A DNA stretch of 64,000 bases from positions 56,541,804-56,605,803 of the forward strand of contig CM019216.1 of the NCBI GenBank assembly GCA_009741485.1. Direction: 5' to 3'. Under the pieces are notes generated by a model. The model was not told the origin of the DNA. It saw only the letters and a list, made by a program, of their open reading frames with translations, and searched no databases. This document shows, in pieces, positions 1-14,519 of this stretch. Origin of the DNA: Malurus cyaneus samueli. Taxonomy: Eukaryota > Chordata > Aves > Passeriformes > Maluridae. Each line of letters begins with the position of its first letter. Position 1 is the stretch's first letter. The translations under genes were made by a program, and so were the position numbers.

Positions 1-939
1 TATAGATGATAGAGAACAATAATGTAGAATGATTTTTTCCCCTTCATTCAGTATTTATATTCAGTTTCTCTTTACTCTAAAAAGAAAGTACTGAAAAGTT
101 ACATGAAGTGAATTCAAGTCAAAGGTGTTTAACGTATGTGAAGGAAATGAAGCTTAGATTTCAAGCAGTGATCAATGAAGTATAGTATTGTATGATCATT
201 ACCAAGCAATAAAGCAGCAAAGGAATTATCACAAGGATGTATATGCCATTCATCATACCCTTTTAATACTCCTTTTTCTTGCTTGCTTTCTTTTTATTGT
301 CTTCTATGTTTTATATTCTTTGATCCTATATATGGGAACGAAGTTCCCTCCTTCTGTCTGACATTTTCACCTACTGTTATACAATGCCAGCTTAGAAGAG
401 TACTTCAGGGGAAGAAAGTCTATATACTCTGTGCTTTAAAACTTTGAATAGAATTAAAATACCTTATGCTTCAGGTTTTGTAAATTTTGTGAGGAATCCT
501 GCTATATTGCATCTATTCTGAGCGCTGTCAGAAAGTCAGTGGCTTTGCTGAAAAATGAACATTGAAAACAAGAATAAAACGTCAGCTCTAGATTTGATAC
601 AAGTGCAAATATAATATCAAAACATAACCTGTACATTGCTTGCTACAGAAGAACAATGGTGGGGGAGGCATCAGGGTTTCTTCAGTTCTGTTTCTTTTGT
701 GCCCTGATCAATGACCAAGGCTGTCAAATATTTATCCCAGTATATCATATGAAAGTTATTAACTAGCCCTGAGTTGTTCTGCATGTAAGAGGCTTGAGAG
801 CCTGAGATGAAAGATGCAATGCTATAAATGTCTTCTCATGGCCTCTTAGGGCAACCTTCCACAAATTTTGGCACACTTTGCTCAGATCTGATGTTGGCAT
901 TTTCGGGTGAATCAGAATGGACTTCGGTCCCTGAAGTGA

Positions 940-1240
940 TGCATCACAGCAGGCCTTCTGCCGAGGCAGTGAGGTTAAGAATAATCAATTCAGGACTTGA
1001 AGCATAAAACATTATTAAGCAATGCAAACTGAGATGTAAATTATTAAAGTTTTTGTTTGATGATGAGCAAGTGCACAGGATCTTTCTCAGAAGGAAGGGT
1101 GACTCAGCTGTATCCTTGAATTGATGTATCAGGCTCCGGTGACATCCTAAGGTTTGATGACAGGTCCATTAAGGAGAACAAAATAGTAATTTATAATTTC
1201 TGGAATAAATTAGCATGTACTATTCTACCCTAGAAGCTTT
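940..1240. promoter_or_regulatory. candidate conserved non-coding element
   Basis: This block is free of low-complexity sequence and carries many short AT-rich homeodomain-type words: ATTATTAAG, AAATTATTAAAG and TAATTTATAAT. They sit beside a TGATGACAGG word and a TGACTCAG AP-1-like site near 1100. That mix is typical of vertebrate developmental enhancers. Conservation is inferred from composition, not measured, so the call is tentative. Confidence 0.25.
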
Positions 1241-1499
1241 TTCTTTGCAGGTTCAATTTTTTTTTTTTTTTTTGTGGCAAATAGCATTTAAAAGGTATTT
1301 ACAGCTTCATTCAAAACAACAGAACTTAGAGGAATCTGCCTTGAAATGTTCTTAATTAAGATGCAAAGAAATTTATCTCAATGCAATGTGTAGATATTAA
1401 TCTATTAATCAGCGTAGGTGGAAAATGGGAACATACATGATTAGTGATAGTATTTTACCTTCAAACCTTGAAAATGGCTTAAAATGAAACAGTCTTAAA

Positions 1500-1670
1500 T
1501 CCCTTGTCACCCCAAACAATATAACACACCATTTTGACTCTCTAATTACCAAGCCTAATTTGTTAATTTCAAAGGGGAGCACAGCAGCCTATGAAGGCTC
1601 GCAGGACTCTTCTGAAAAGAGCAATGCAATATAATTAAAATGATCAAGTGGATCTAATTCCGGTTGGGGG
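1500..1670. promoter_or_regulatory. candidate conserved non-coding element rich in TAATT motifs
   Basis: Several TAATT or TTAAT homeodomain cores are packed into about 150 bases: CTCTAATTACC, CCTAATTTGTTAATTTC and ATATAATTAAAATG. They flank a more GC-balanced centre near 1575-1620. No open frame or repeat explains the block. An enhancer role is an inference from motif clustering only. Confidence 0.25.
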
Positions 1671-2677
1671 GGAGATGTCTTCCCTTGTAAGGTTACTTCA
1701 AATTGAATTGGAGTTGGCATATATAGCCTTTAATGAGGTAACATCCCCAGATAAAACATCTGACTTGCTGTTTATTTTAGCCTACATTTATTTGCAGGCT
1801 TTTATAGTAAGAGAGCTCTGTCTAATGATCCTACCAACCTGAGTGCTGCTTCCAGCATAGCAACTGGCCTGCTGCATGGCTGTGGGAGAGCATTACGCTC
1901 TCAGTGCTGAAATGGGTTTATGTATGTTTCTGATGAATCCATCACTGTGACAATTATGCCTGAGAAAAAGCAAAATGCTGAAGTGATGCTCGTTGTATCT
2001 TTTTCCATGGGTAGTGGTGGTGAAAGCATTAAAGAAGCCATTTCCTTCCACTGTCTGCATCCATGGGGTAGCTGTGTCACAGCCAGAGTTAAGCTTCGGT
2101 TGGCTTTTGGACAGAATTTCTAGCCATATTTTTCTGGTCTTATCCAGATGCGATTTACCAGTGGACACCCATCTGCCAAAACATTCCTTTTCATTTAGGG
2201 GCTGATAGTGTCTGTATTGTGGGGCTGAGTTTTGGGGGTGGGTTTGGTTATTTGTTGGTTGTTTGCAGGGTGAAGGGGTGTTCATTGGTTTGGTTAAGTG
2301 TCTCCTCCACCCCACACCCCAAGTCATGAGCATGGGTGAGCATCGTTCTGGGCTTTAAACTCCTGTATGAATGTAGTTCTGTCTGTTCCAAGTTAAAAAG
2401 GTAAATACCTGATCTGGATAACTTCCTGGTTTAACACTTTAGATTGACTACAGTAGGAGATTTCTTGTTTTGTTTTGACTCTTCAGGGTGTTTGGTCTTA
2501 TAATGCCCTGTAATAATAAAGCCATATGAATGCTCAGCTTATTCTTCATATTCCTCTGTGTGCCACAAAGGAGGAATTATGGAGCCTTGCATTTTAAAAT
2601 AAAAGGTTTTGTGAAGAAGATGAAGCTTCTTTAGCAAAGAGCCTTGGTGGTGAATCCCATGGCAGGAGGACAGCAGA

Positions 2678-2696
2678 GGGAGGGAGGAAGGGAGGG
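2678..2696 (+). other. G-quadruplex-capable tract
   Basis: Four GGG runs are separated by loops of 1, 5 and 1 bases on the + strand, which satisfies the canonical G3+N1-7 quadruplex rule. The tract lies in a short purine-rich patch. Formation in the cell is not shown by sequence. Confidence 0.6.
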
Positions 2697-5600
2697 AGTG
2701 GCTACCCCAGGAATGAAGTTTGAAAGGATAATGCTGATCTCCTTTTGTTTCTGGGCAGATCTTTACGCTTTTACCCCCACCTATTTGTTTTGACCCATGT
2801 TTTGGTGCAGTGGGTAGCCTGCAATTAATAGATACCTGAGCTCAGGGGAGACAGAAGCAAGTGCCTGACAGACACTTTGTACTTAGCTCGGTGGTGGTTT
2901 TGTATGGAAAGGCAATACCAATTCTGTGACCAGGTGGTATCACCTGGGAGAGCAGAGGTTAATGTTTTAAAGGAGGAGAAAAGCTGTTTGTGTGCAAGTG
3001 ACATTGAAAGGAGATATGAATATTTTAATACCCATGGTCAAGGCCAGTGGGTTGTACTACACGCACATGTTCCATTTTGGCTGGAGCCCATCTGAGCACC
3101 GTTTGTCTGAACTGTGCAAATATAGCTGAGGTCTACATCAACAAATACATAATAATGGTCATCTCTTCCTGTTCTCATGTACATAGTAAAACTTTCATAA
3201 AAGAAGGGGCCAGAAAGAATTGGGTAATGATACATGGCCCCTTATTGTTAATCATCTTACCAAGACATTGTTGTTTCTGATGTCTGATGTTATTGTAAAC
3301 TATTACTGTATTTTCTATGCAGATTGAAAAATGCACATCAGCAGGATTGCCAGCATCTCTAAAGAAGTTTTTTTCTAATTTTTTTTTTGTTTGTGTTGAT
3401 CTTGAACAGCGTTAGCAACATTTGCAACAGAAAACAAATCAAGAGTCAGCATGAAAAGGAACCCTCCTGCTTATGTGGTGGGGGTTTTATTTCTTGGCTT
3501 GCTTTTATTGTATCATGCTCAAGAAAGACACAGTTAAAGAAAGAGTGATTCTGTCTACAGCCTTCTGAACGAATTACTTTCCCACTACTCAGTAAAAAGC
3601 TGAAATAGGTAGCTGCAGTAAAACTAAAGTGTGTGTGTGTAGAATATCGGTAACCATTTCTAATATGCTAGTCCTGCATCCACTAGCCATTTGTTAGAAG
3701 CCTTTGATGTCCAGTATTCTCCAAATTATTCATGTAAAAGTTTGAAAAGCACAGTAGAACAGAGATGGAAAGTGCAAATTGTGAAACCAAAGTATAAAAC
3801 AGATCTGTATAATTCAGTAGATAGAGTATTCAGTGGATATATAATTTGTAGATCAATAATTCAGTGCAGTGTAATTATTTTGTGCATTCTGTATTTTTTA
3901 ATTCCTTGTGTACAATTTGATGTAGGTGGTAACAAGAGTAATGTTCACAACTCTGCTTTATAATGATGTAAAGCCTGTACTTGTTGATAGCAAAAATGGC
4001 ATGTAAAACAAGTGGATTATACTAACATTTGAAATCTTTTTGTTTCTTTAACATGTCTAGCAACTACTGAGCCAAGTATGTAGAAGCCTTTACCCTCCTA
4101 GGTCAGATTCCAGCAAAGCCGTCTTGCTTTTGTAGAATAATGCCATACGGCAAACTGACTCAGCTTTAAGCACCGCATATGGTCCCGAGGGGAGAAATTA
4201 CCCATCCAAATGACGGGTGGATGGCAGGCAGGCAAGTTAGAATGTAGCTGCAGTGTGCTCATATTCTGTTTCACTAGGGCTGCAAACATTCAAAATAGCT
4301 GCTTGGTGTATTTGAATTTGATCCTCATAACAGTAAGGAGCATGAGGGGATTGGAAATAAAATAAGAACAATAGCTATTTCTCTTTATGCTGCTTCTGTA
4401 AAGTACTTCTGATACATTGCAGGGAATTAATGTCTTTTGGCATGGTTTATTTCATTTTCCAGAGTGGATCTGGTAAGTGAATGGGAATCAAATACAATTA
4501 TAATAGCCCATTTCTCTTCCCTAAATAAAGTTTGGTATGCTCATATTAACTCGTATGTCAGTAGTTGCTTAGTTCACATGAGTAAAAGTCAGTTTATAAT
4601 AGCTGGGAATTTGACTGATTTTCTCATACTGGAGCTTTTCTTGGGAACCTGCAGCAGTAAAGAATCCTAGTTGTGTTTCAGTCGATGTTAAATGAGTAGA
4701 ATAGCCGAGAATGAATTACACATTTTGTGCTTTGAAAGAAACAAGAAGTAATATCAAACCCTGAATGATGTGTTACAAAATAGAGTAAACATTTTGGGGA
4801 CAAACCCAGCCATTTTGTTAATTTTATAATTCTATAACATATACAGCAATTACCATGAAATTTGAGTAAACTCAGCCATGTTATTTGATAAATTCATTAG
4901 CTAAAGTGCATTAGTGGTAGCTGTCCTGAAGTCTTGTACTGCTCAAACACTATCATTCGTCTTACCTATTTGGTTTGTGTTTTTTAAATAACTTCTGTTA
5001 TTCTGTTTTACCTTCTTACTGTACAATTCTAAATTGAGTGAGCTGGCAAAGTGGTCATTAGTGGTCATTGTCTGAAGAAAATTCTGCTTCAGTGAGTGGC
5101 AGAATCAGTGTGGTCACTGAAGCACTGTGGGTGGAGTGGTGGTGTTCAGTAGCGGGCTGAGACTTCAAGTGAGGAAGGCAGTGAAGCTCTTTCAGGAGGA
5201 CTGGCCAGATCTGAGGGATTCAGGATTGCAGTATGCTCTTCTCCAGCTATCTCAGTGACTTTTCTGTGCCTGCCTGTGCGTCTGCTGGCCACAGTGCAGG
5301 AAGCCTCCTCCTATGGACTCAGGTCTGAGAGCCACTGCATCTCCAGCACCCCTGCTGAGGTGTACCTCTGCCTCATCCTTGCAGTAAACCTTTATGAAGT
5401 TGTGAGATAGACTATGACATGTTTCTTCCTGTCACAAGCATGACCAAGTCTTTCAAGTGATCTTTGTTTTGGGAAGCAATTTATTGAAGAATTGATATGC
5501 TGCTTTGTTTTGCTTGTGTGTATTTTAATTTCCAGGGCATCCAGTCTTGATTTTTATAACCAGGCATACTTGCAAATTAAACCCTTGGGTTCAGTTGCAG

Positions 5601-8600
5601 GTAGAGATAGCAATGTTGACTCCTTCCAAAATTTTGGAATGTGTAAAAACTGTAGAGTACACTCTGTACTCCCTTAAATTTTTCAGAATTTGTCCAGATG
5701 TGTGAGTAATGTTGAAATGTTAAACAATTTACATCACCTTTTGAGGGGCAGAATATAGCATGCTATTCATATTGCTTTGGTTTTTGAATCAGAAAACCAT
5801 TTTTCTTTGCACTCCTTGTGTGGTACTTGTCAAATCCTAGAATTAACTGAGTTTGAAGGTATTTCCATTTTTAAAGATTCATGCAGAAATGAGAAATTTG
5901 TAGGTATTGTAGGGAATAACACCTGCTTCAGTCCAAGCTTGAGCAATTGTCATTTTGGTAGCCTTGATTAAATAACTGCACCATCCTGGAAATTTTGTGA
6001 AGAAGTACATCGAACTGAAAAAATATTGTGGATTTGGACCAGCCTTCTTCTCCCAAGTTTCGTATGCTGTGTTTGCAATGAAATGAGCAGATTTCTGAAA
6101 TAACACCATCATATGCAAAGTAGATTTTAAAAAAATAATCTATTCAGAGAAATGTTATTTATTTTAATAAGCAGAGTCTTGTATACACTGAAGTATCAAG
6201 CCTAGGCTGCAATAACACATTTTTCCCATCCCCAAGTTGCACACTGAGGTTCTTTCAAGTGTTTGTGGTAAATATTATTGTGACTGCAAACCGTTTGGGT
6301 TCTCTCCGCATCTTTCGTTACACTGAGTTTCTGTACAATCTGTACCCATTCTTCTTTTGGGGGGGCAGGGGGTGAGGGGAATCAGTTCTCTAATTTCAGT
6401 ATAGGACCAGCTCGAAGTTGTGTATTTTCTTCTTATTGAACTAAAGCTAAAAGCTGATAAGAGAAGTCTTTAAAATCCTGTTTTAGACTGAGTACTAGAT
6501 TATACGCTTGGAGGGAACTGAATAGGTATCTTTTACCTATGACAACCAGGACAGATGGAATTCACTTTCTAGGTTAACCTCATTTTTCAGGTTGCTTTCA
6601 AAAAAGCATTGCATTTGCAGCCGTTCAAAGATATTACTGACCAAATCCATGGAAAAGAAATAATTTGTATAAAATGCACAACAAAAAATTATTTTAAAAA
6701 ATATTGCTGAGTCCTTATGCAAGTTGAGAAAAAGGAAGGTATTCTTTCCCTTAATTTGATTTCATTTACTGCTGAAACCTGCTTCATTGGAACTTAAGAA
6801 CATCTCTAGACTTGAGTGTTTTATTAAAATTTTAGACAGATGGTGGAGGGAAAAGAGCAAGGTTTTCTACGTGAATTGCAGAATGAGATGGAGGAATTCA
6901 TGCATTCTGATTTAATATCTGCGTTGAAAACCTGTGTGTTTTTATTTCCAGTCATTTAAAAGTTTCATTAGCTTACTTAATAACCAGTATGATGCTTTCT
7001 TGTGTTCATAGAATACTTGATGCCTGTATGTACTGGTTATTACGAACACTTCGGTGACTTGTAACTCCTTCCTTTTTCTCAACTTGCAAGCAGGCTGCTA
7101 ATTGTCAGAGCTTTTCATTTGCGTGTTCCCATTTCCAGTGAGGACACACCTAATAAAGATTTTTCTGTGTGCTTGATTAGCATACTCCCACATTTCTGAA
7201 TGTCTACATGCAGTTAACATTGCACAAAATCCATTGTCTATTTTTTGAAGAGACACTGCCATTTCTTTCTGGAAAGAGCTGGGGACTGTTTGGACTCCTG
7301 AGTTCTACTGCCTGTATTCTCCTCCATTCCTACTGGGAGCTGGAAGAAAGCTGTTAGAATCTCTGTACTGTAGATACTTAATCCCTTTGACATCTTCTAA
7401 GCTGGTGATATTGTTTCAAAAATCCAGAAAAACTGGTGTCTTCCAGGAAAGCTTGAAATGACTGAGGTCATTCCTGAAGTGTCTTGTAGAAGCAATTAAA
7501 TGACAGTATGGTATGTTTCCAGGGAAGAGCCATCCTGAAAAAGGACAGCTTCTGATTGTCTTCTGCAATTTTGCATGGTTGGTGGGTCTGCCTGATTTCT
7601 ACCCTATCCTACTGTGTGGTCTTTTCCTTCAAGGTGTTCACACAAATGCTGGGCAGCTGTACTGCCAGAGCCCCATCAGATGATTGCTAGTGCATATTAC
7701 CTAGAGGTAACAGTCAAGAGAATTAGGAGCCTGATTGCCTGGACCTGGTGGTGGATTTCACGTGGCATTTCTTGTGTGTCTGTTTATAGAGAGCTCATTT
7801 ATCACCCGTATGAGTAATTTCATTCTGGACAGGCCTTATGATTGTGCACTGAAACACGGGTGTGTTCTTCTACTCTCCTCCTTGCTAGTTTCCCGAGCTG
7901 GTGGTTCCAGTGAAGGCTTGGTACCTTTCTCTCAGTGTTTTCATAGATAAAGGCAAAGGAGTGACTGACATGAGTAACTGATTACTTTGCAATGGCTGTG
8001 GTACAGTTCTTGAGAAAGGAATATGCTTTTATGCAAAATGCTCTTCTTGCCATTAGACTGTAGGAATCATACCTTGAATGAGACATTTCTGGGGCATATG
8101 GTTTACATTTATCTGACCACAGATTTCTGTTTGGATGGATGAAGAGCCAATTTGAGCCGCTTTGTCTTCTAAGGCTATCAGGAATCTCTGCCTTGATGTT
8201 TGCAAGCTTGGTGCTGTTCAGAGGATTTTCCTCACCTTGTAGCAGGGATTGTGTGAACACCTGTCCTTGCTCGGCGGGGTAGTAGTGTGTCTGTGCAGTA
8301 AACCAAGGGTCTAAGAACATCTTTCCTAGATTGGGTTGCATCTCTGTATTGAATAGATTTCAAACTTGCCATTCCAGGAAAAGAATCAATAACATCAAAC
8401 TAGATACTCACCTCTTTTAAAACCTGTTTGGATGATGGCTTGTTTGAATGGAAAAGCCAACTCCTCCAAGAACTTCACACCCCAGTGATCAACAGGAGAG
8501 GAAAAGGGCATTGCTTACAAGGGTTGTAAGGACTGTATTTCCACCTGCAGTGTAAGTAACTTGGCTGTTGAACTTGTTTATGAAAATAGAAAGGTGAAAA

Positions 8601-11600
8601 GGCCAGGATTGCTAGTAAAGTCCTTTTCTCTCCCTTGACCTTTTGAAAAAAAAGTTATAGTAGGCACTGTTTTATTTCAATTAGAAAGCAGTCCTCCCAT
8701 GCTGTGCCATAATCCTTGTAAAGAACTGTGACACAATCCTATGCATATGATTCCCATAAGGCAAACCTACCTAGGACAATGAAGTAAGAGGGGGACAGCA
8801 CAAACTGAGCTAAGAAATCAAGCACCCCAAATCTTCCTTTTTCATCATCTTCTGAGGATTATGAAAGATCAGAGTTTATGTTTATTTAAATAGATAATTC
8901 TGTGTCAGTAGCACACAGACTGCCGGACTTTCCCTACTATATTGTTAGTATAAAATACCTATCAGCTGCATCTGCTTCATGTCCTGTAGGCTGAAAACCA
9001 GGATTTGTTTTAAAAATAAATAAATAATAGTATACTCTAGGAGCGATTTTTAGTGCTGAGATTTCCCTCTCTGAATATTTTACAATGGGCACTGTACAGT
9101 GGCCAACACTTGACTTTTCTTTCCTGTAGTTGGGACATTTTACCTGTTCTCAAATTATTTTTTTCTAATGTATGAGAAAGAACTGTACTGTTGATGGGTG
9201 CTCCAGCAGCTGGCTTTCCTGTGAAACTACGATGGGTTGTAAGAGCTGAGTGTAATCCATGTAGCTGCTTTGCTGTTCTCAGCCCATGTATTTTTAGACT
9301 GTGGCTCTCTGTAAATTCCATTCAAGCAGTATTACTTGGAGGCAGGGCATGAAAAAAACCTCCTTACCAAATATTTTCTTTTCCCCAGACTTCCATTTCC
9401 ATCCATACAAGGACATTTTTTTATGGTCAGCAAAACACTGTGAATTTGTGCTAATGCATGTTGTGCCTTTTGTGTTTCAACATTTTAAGCTATGAGGTAT
9501 TTTTAGAATGAAGAGGTGGACAAGAGCTTTGTCTCCTGTTCAAATAGAGAAGGCATATGGTTTCACTAGTTACAGATTTACTGTTGGAAGAGGTACATAG
9601 GACTTAGCAGATCAATGTTATCCTTCTCCATAATGTTTAGAAAAGGAATGACAAAAAGGAGGAAATCTGAAATTTCTGAGTAATGTGGCAATTTAGATAA
9701 GGAAATTTAAACTTTGAAAATGTAAAGAAACGTTCATGCTTGCTAGAGACAATATACATCCTAAAGAAGCAGAAATAAATCTGTGAACTGTAATTGCAAG
9801 GCAGTCTTTTCCCATTTAATTGATATTCAAACATTGGCTAACATGGATTTTTGCCATTGAACTGACATTAACGACCTTGGTTAACTTGGTTTTGAGCTTT
9901 TTATTTTATTACACTGGTTTGTTTGTTTTATGTTAATTTCACTTTAGTGCTTGTGTCCTTGTAAAATAGATTTTTTTCTTTTTAAAAACAAACATCAAAC
10001 ATCCAGAATATCTGTTTTGTTTTAATATTTAAACATTTACACACATCTTGGGCGTAATTATATATGCATTTTAAAGCATGAAAAAGCAAACCATATTGAT
10101 TGTAAATCCTAAACATCTGCACTGCAAACCAAAGCCATACTCTTTTTTGTGCACCTTGCTTTTTCTAAGTTTTTCTTCTCATCATACATTGACTATTTAG
10201 ATTTTATTCAGTAATTGCTGGCATTGTTTTTGGCTTAACCCACAACTTTTAAAAAATTTTTATTTTGTTCCTTTAAACTGTTTCTCTTTTCTCTCCATCT
10301 GTTCTCTGCATTGGTAACTTGTTTGGATAAACAAACCTTAAGACAGGCTTTTTGACCACAAATCTGTTGCTCCTACAGTCAGGTAGGTGCAGTGAGCAGT
10401 GTGCAGCACCTGAGGGGTTCTGTGGGGCAGTGGCCTCTGCAGCATCCATGTCCTCTCTGCTCCCACTCGCAGGCACATGCCACCACTGTACCCAAATCAA
10501 TGAGCTTGTGGTGGGTTTCCAAATCTGTAGGTTTATTGACACACATCACCATCAGTGCCCTGCAGTGTTTCTGTAGTCCTCAGCAGAGGAGGGTGAATGA
10601 CTCCTGGTGCCCAGCAACTTGTTCATGTGTTTGCGCTTTGTTTTCCAGGGCTGGGCACTTGAATTCAGTTAGGTGCCTTCTCTCTCTTTGGAATAGGCAG
10701 AGGGATGTGCTTTCTGCCCTGAATGCCTTGTACCACCTGGATTGCATTAATGCCTATCTGCTGTTAATGATAGTGGCAGCTGTAGTTGAGATGCATTAAA
10801 GTACCCTTGGCAAAAGGAGCATGTCCCCCCCAGTCAGTATTCTAGTTTTTCTGTAAAGCAATCCATATGTTTACTTTTCCTGGTTTTAGCAAGCTTTGAG
10901 ATTGTCACAGTATTTTAATCAGCTGGGAAATTGTACACTGCAAGGGAAATGGCTGTACATAAAGCTTCTTCACATCAGCAGCAACATTCTGCTGCCTCAG
11001 GACACCTGGATATGGTGCTGATGGGAAGAAATATTCCAAAATTTGCCAAGCAGAACAACTAGACACAGCATCATTTCTTTTCTCTTCATTGTCCATTCAT
11101 TGTCTTTTATCCATCAGTGATCTCAACTGTGGCTAAATTTCTGCCTGTATATTTGCATTTTTATTCAGTCTTTTGCCAACTGTTCTTAACCCACAGTTTT
11201 GAGGTGGTTGTGGTTGAGGGATTTTTTTTTTTGTGATCATATATATGTATTCATGTATACAGCTGTGGTTACAAGGCACAGTGAACTTACAGTGAGAGGG
11301 AGAACATGCGTGCTGCCACTGCTCGTTTGTTGTATAGTTTTGGTTGTGCTGGAACATCTGATGGAGCTGCCACACAACAAGCAGCTTTAGAGCTGCCTGA
11401 AGAAATTTCATTCTCTGTCATTTTCCTTCCATTCCTCCTTGTGATCTTCCACTAAAATGACACTAAAAGCCTGTTTTGATCCATTTAGACACTCAAGCAT
11501 GAGGACATCATGTTTAGACATGTTGAAGTAGCTGTTGTAGCAGAAGAGTGATGGAAACCAAGGACCTCTGTAGGCAACTAGATCATACAGGTCTTTTCAT

Positions 11601-12751
11601 AGATTGAGCTTGATCTTTTAACTGGTCGCCTTAGCTGCACCTGCTCTGCTCTGTTTGGATAGCTGCTCCAGTATTTGCCCAAACTCATCTCTTCTGTGTT
11701 TTTGTTTTTGTTTCTATACATTCGTCTTTGAAGTAGATTATCTGCAGCCTTCATAGTGAGGTGTTGTCTGTCAACACAAATTAGGCTTTTGCAACAGGTG
11801 GGAATTTAGAGCACATCTGGACGTTGAGCAGGTGGAGCAACTGTGTTGGTCAGCTCTGGATGTTTGATGTTTCAGTGGGTGAGAGCTACTGTATTTTTTT
11901 GTTGTTCCTCTGTTCTTGTTTCCTCATGAAAGGTGTGTGTTCCTTCTCTGTTGAATTTGTTGGCCATATTTGTTAGTGCGGCCATCAGACTTAAATAGGT
12001 CAGCGTACTACAAACAGTACATGGCATGAAATGTGGAGGTACAGAAGCCCCCTGTCCCCTCCCAAATTATTAAAGAAACTCACCAACCTTAAACCCTTCC
12101 ATTTTAAGTTATTTACTTGGCAGTAATCATAAGTTCCTGCAATATCCTTTTGTGTTGTAGAATGTAAAAAGCAAATGACTGAAATCTACAGATGACACAT
12201 TTGTTCAGAAATCACTTAGTCATGGGTGTTAAGCCACATACCAGAAACTACATTTATAAATGACACGCAAGATTTCTAAATATGTTTATGAAACACGGGG
12301 TTCGAGCTTAAATGATGAAGTCCCACAAGTGAAAGTCTGGGACTTTCTAATCACTGTTTACCTTCTTTAACCGGTCTTCATCACTTCTGTGGAGGGTTTT
12401 AAGTAACTAAGTTTTTGAAACAAATTCCCTTACTGATGACAGAGAATAAGAGTATCCTGAGAGCACCTCTATCTTTGTGTTTCCTGATACAGAAGTGACC
12501 ATGTTACAGCAATAAAACAATGCAAAGTCGAGGGAAAATTCCGCCATTCAGCTTTTGTTGCTTGGTTTTGTGTTTTTGTTATTAACACATTTTTTTGTTG
12601 AAAACAGTTTTTGGAAGACTGTTTTTTCTTATAAATACACTACTTTCAAATATGGTTTACTTAAGCTTTAGATGCCTGTGTTATTTTTTGTTTAAATCTT
12701 GCTTTTGATTTTGAGCATACTATAAAGAATTTTGCTGTTTCTTACATAAGA

Positions 12752-12793
12752 CTTGGAGACAGTTCTTTACTTCTTGGAGACAGTTCTTTACTT
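12752..12793. repeat. perfect 21-bp tandem duplication
   Basis: A 21-base unit beginning CTTGGAGACAG and ending TTTACTT is repeated twice with no mismatch and no spacer. Perfect identity of the copies in otherwise non-repetitive DNA suggests a recent slippage or duplication event, so it may be polymorphic between individuals. Confidence 0.9.
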
Positions 12794-14519
12794 CTTTATC
12801 TTGACTTTATGCCTACTGAAAATCCTTAATGAGAAACAGGTTGTTTTTTTTTCAGGAGATACTTGGTAAGTTTTTTGTATACATTTTGATGTAATTTGTT
12901 GAAGCAATGTCAATTTGTCTTTAGAAGTAGGTACTGGCCATTTTTGTTTATGGTGTTGGATGCTGCCTAAATGGATCTGTAGTCTTGTTTTTCATATATT
13001 AAAGACAGCTATTTAATTTAATTTTTGGAAAATGTATGATAAAAAAGTTGTCCTCGGCATGTACTTACATTACAGTACCAAGATCACTGTGTTTAAATGT
13101 AAATAAAATAGCCAGTTTTGACCTGGATGTATGATTTATAAATTCTTGTAGACATCTTGACTCAAGAAAGCAAGTTTCATTGCAGTACTTGTTACTAGCT
13201 TTCTTTTTTCAATGTTATATTTTCACTTTTGTACACTAAATATGTTTTCAAATTAAGGAAGTTATGAAATGAGTTTGAAGCTGCATTAACTGGTTTGGGG
13301 CTATATATTTGGGATTTCTAGCATAAATCAAGAATGTTGATACAAATGTTTCATGAAGTTGATTTTGATTTCCAGTAAGAAATTACCTATAAGAACAGAA
13401 ATTAAGGTTTATACTTTCCATAGTGCACAAGTGTAACTTGTGCAAATGAAATTCTAGATACTTGGTTTGTTCAGATATAGGCAGCTTTTTTTAGTTGCAA
13501 AATTTTCTCTTGCTGCAGAACAGCTTCATACTTGGAGGTTTATGTGGCACCCCTTTCAAGAGGCAAGAGAAAGGGAAAGTGGAGACTTCCATACACAAGG
13601 CTGGCAAACTGTAGCATTTCTTTCTAAATATTGTTCACATTTGTGCTCGCAGAAAATTAAGTGAATTGTAGACTTGCAAGATATGAGAGAAACTATGTTA
13701 TTGATATGAAATGTCTGGTACAAAGTCCCTTGCAATGAATGCAAAGGCTGCCATTGACTGCACTGAGCTTTTCTATGGCTGTGTAATGTTCTGTTAAGAG
13801 AGGTGCTTTCTTAAATAGAAGCAATAGGGTTTTCTTTTTTTTTTTTATACTGCTGTTCGTAAGTGTATCACTTCACACTTCAGTACAGCGTGGTCAACAG
13901 TAAAGTGTCTCTTTTCTGGCAGTAATTAGGTAGGTGTTTTCCCTTTCTTAACAATTTTCTGTTTCTGTGATTTTAAAAGATTTTTGATTGCTACAATAAA
14001 AACTGTCAATGTTTTTGATGTTGTTTTAACCCTTTGCCTTGGATAATGTATCGTACATTTCTGGAGTAGGCGCAAGGTTCATGACTTAACAGTCAAATGG
14101 ACTGTTGGCCTTGAAATATGGAAGCCCCAGTTTCCACTGGATGGAGTTGGGGTGTGCCTTCTTTCTGATATCTATAGCTTTTACATGGATAGATAGCCCA
14201 GGAGAAAGTAAATTTGTTTGAATTAATCTCTACAGTTTATAGTCCCTTCTGTCTTTTGTATATCTCTTGCTACAGTCCTGATGCATGCAGTTTTAACGTC
14301 AGCAGGTAATTCAGTTCTGGTGGAAACAAGCGTCATCTGACAGAAATCCTACCAACTGCAAATCCAAACCAAAATAAAGCATTTTACCACAAGTAGCTTC
14401 ACTGCAGTGAACCAGCTTGTGCTCCCAGAGCAGCTCTCTTGGTGTTGCTTAACCCAGACAGGGCATGTGTATTTTTAAATGCAGTTTTGCCCCTTGTGCA
14501 TATTCTGTGTCCGCTTTCA

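Larger units (their letters stand above)
1..14519. other. AT-rich non-coding stretch
   Basis: No exon, RNA gene or young transposon is recognisable across this stretch. Open frames are short, overlap on both strands and show no known protein family. Visible minor content includes a 17-base poly-T at 1257-1273, G-rich patches near 2678 and 6359, a 21-bp tandem duplication at 12752-12793, and two blocks with the look of conserved non-coding DNA (listed separately). It is probably intergenic or intronic. Small non-coding first exons or a lncRNA cannot be excluded from sequence alone. Confidence 0.7.
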
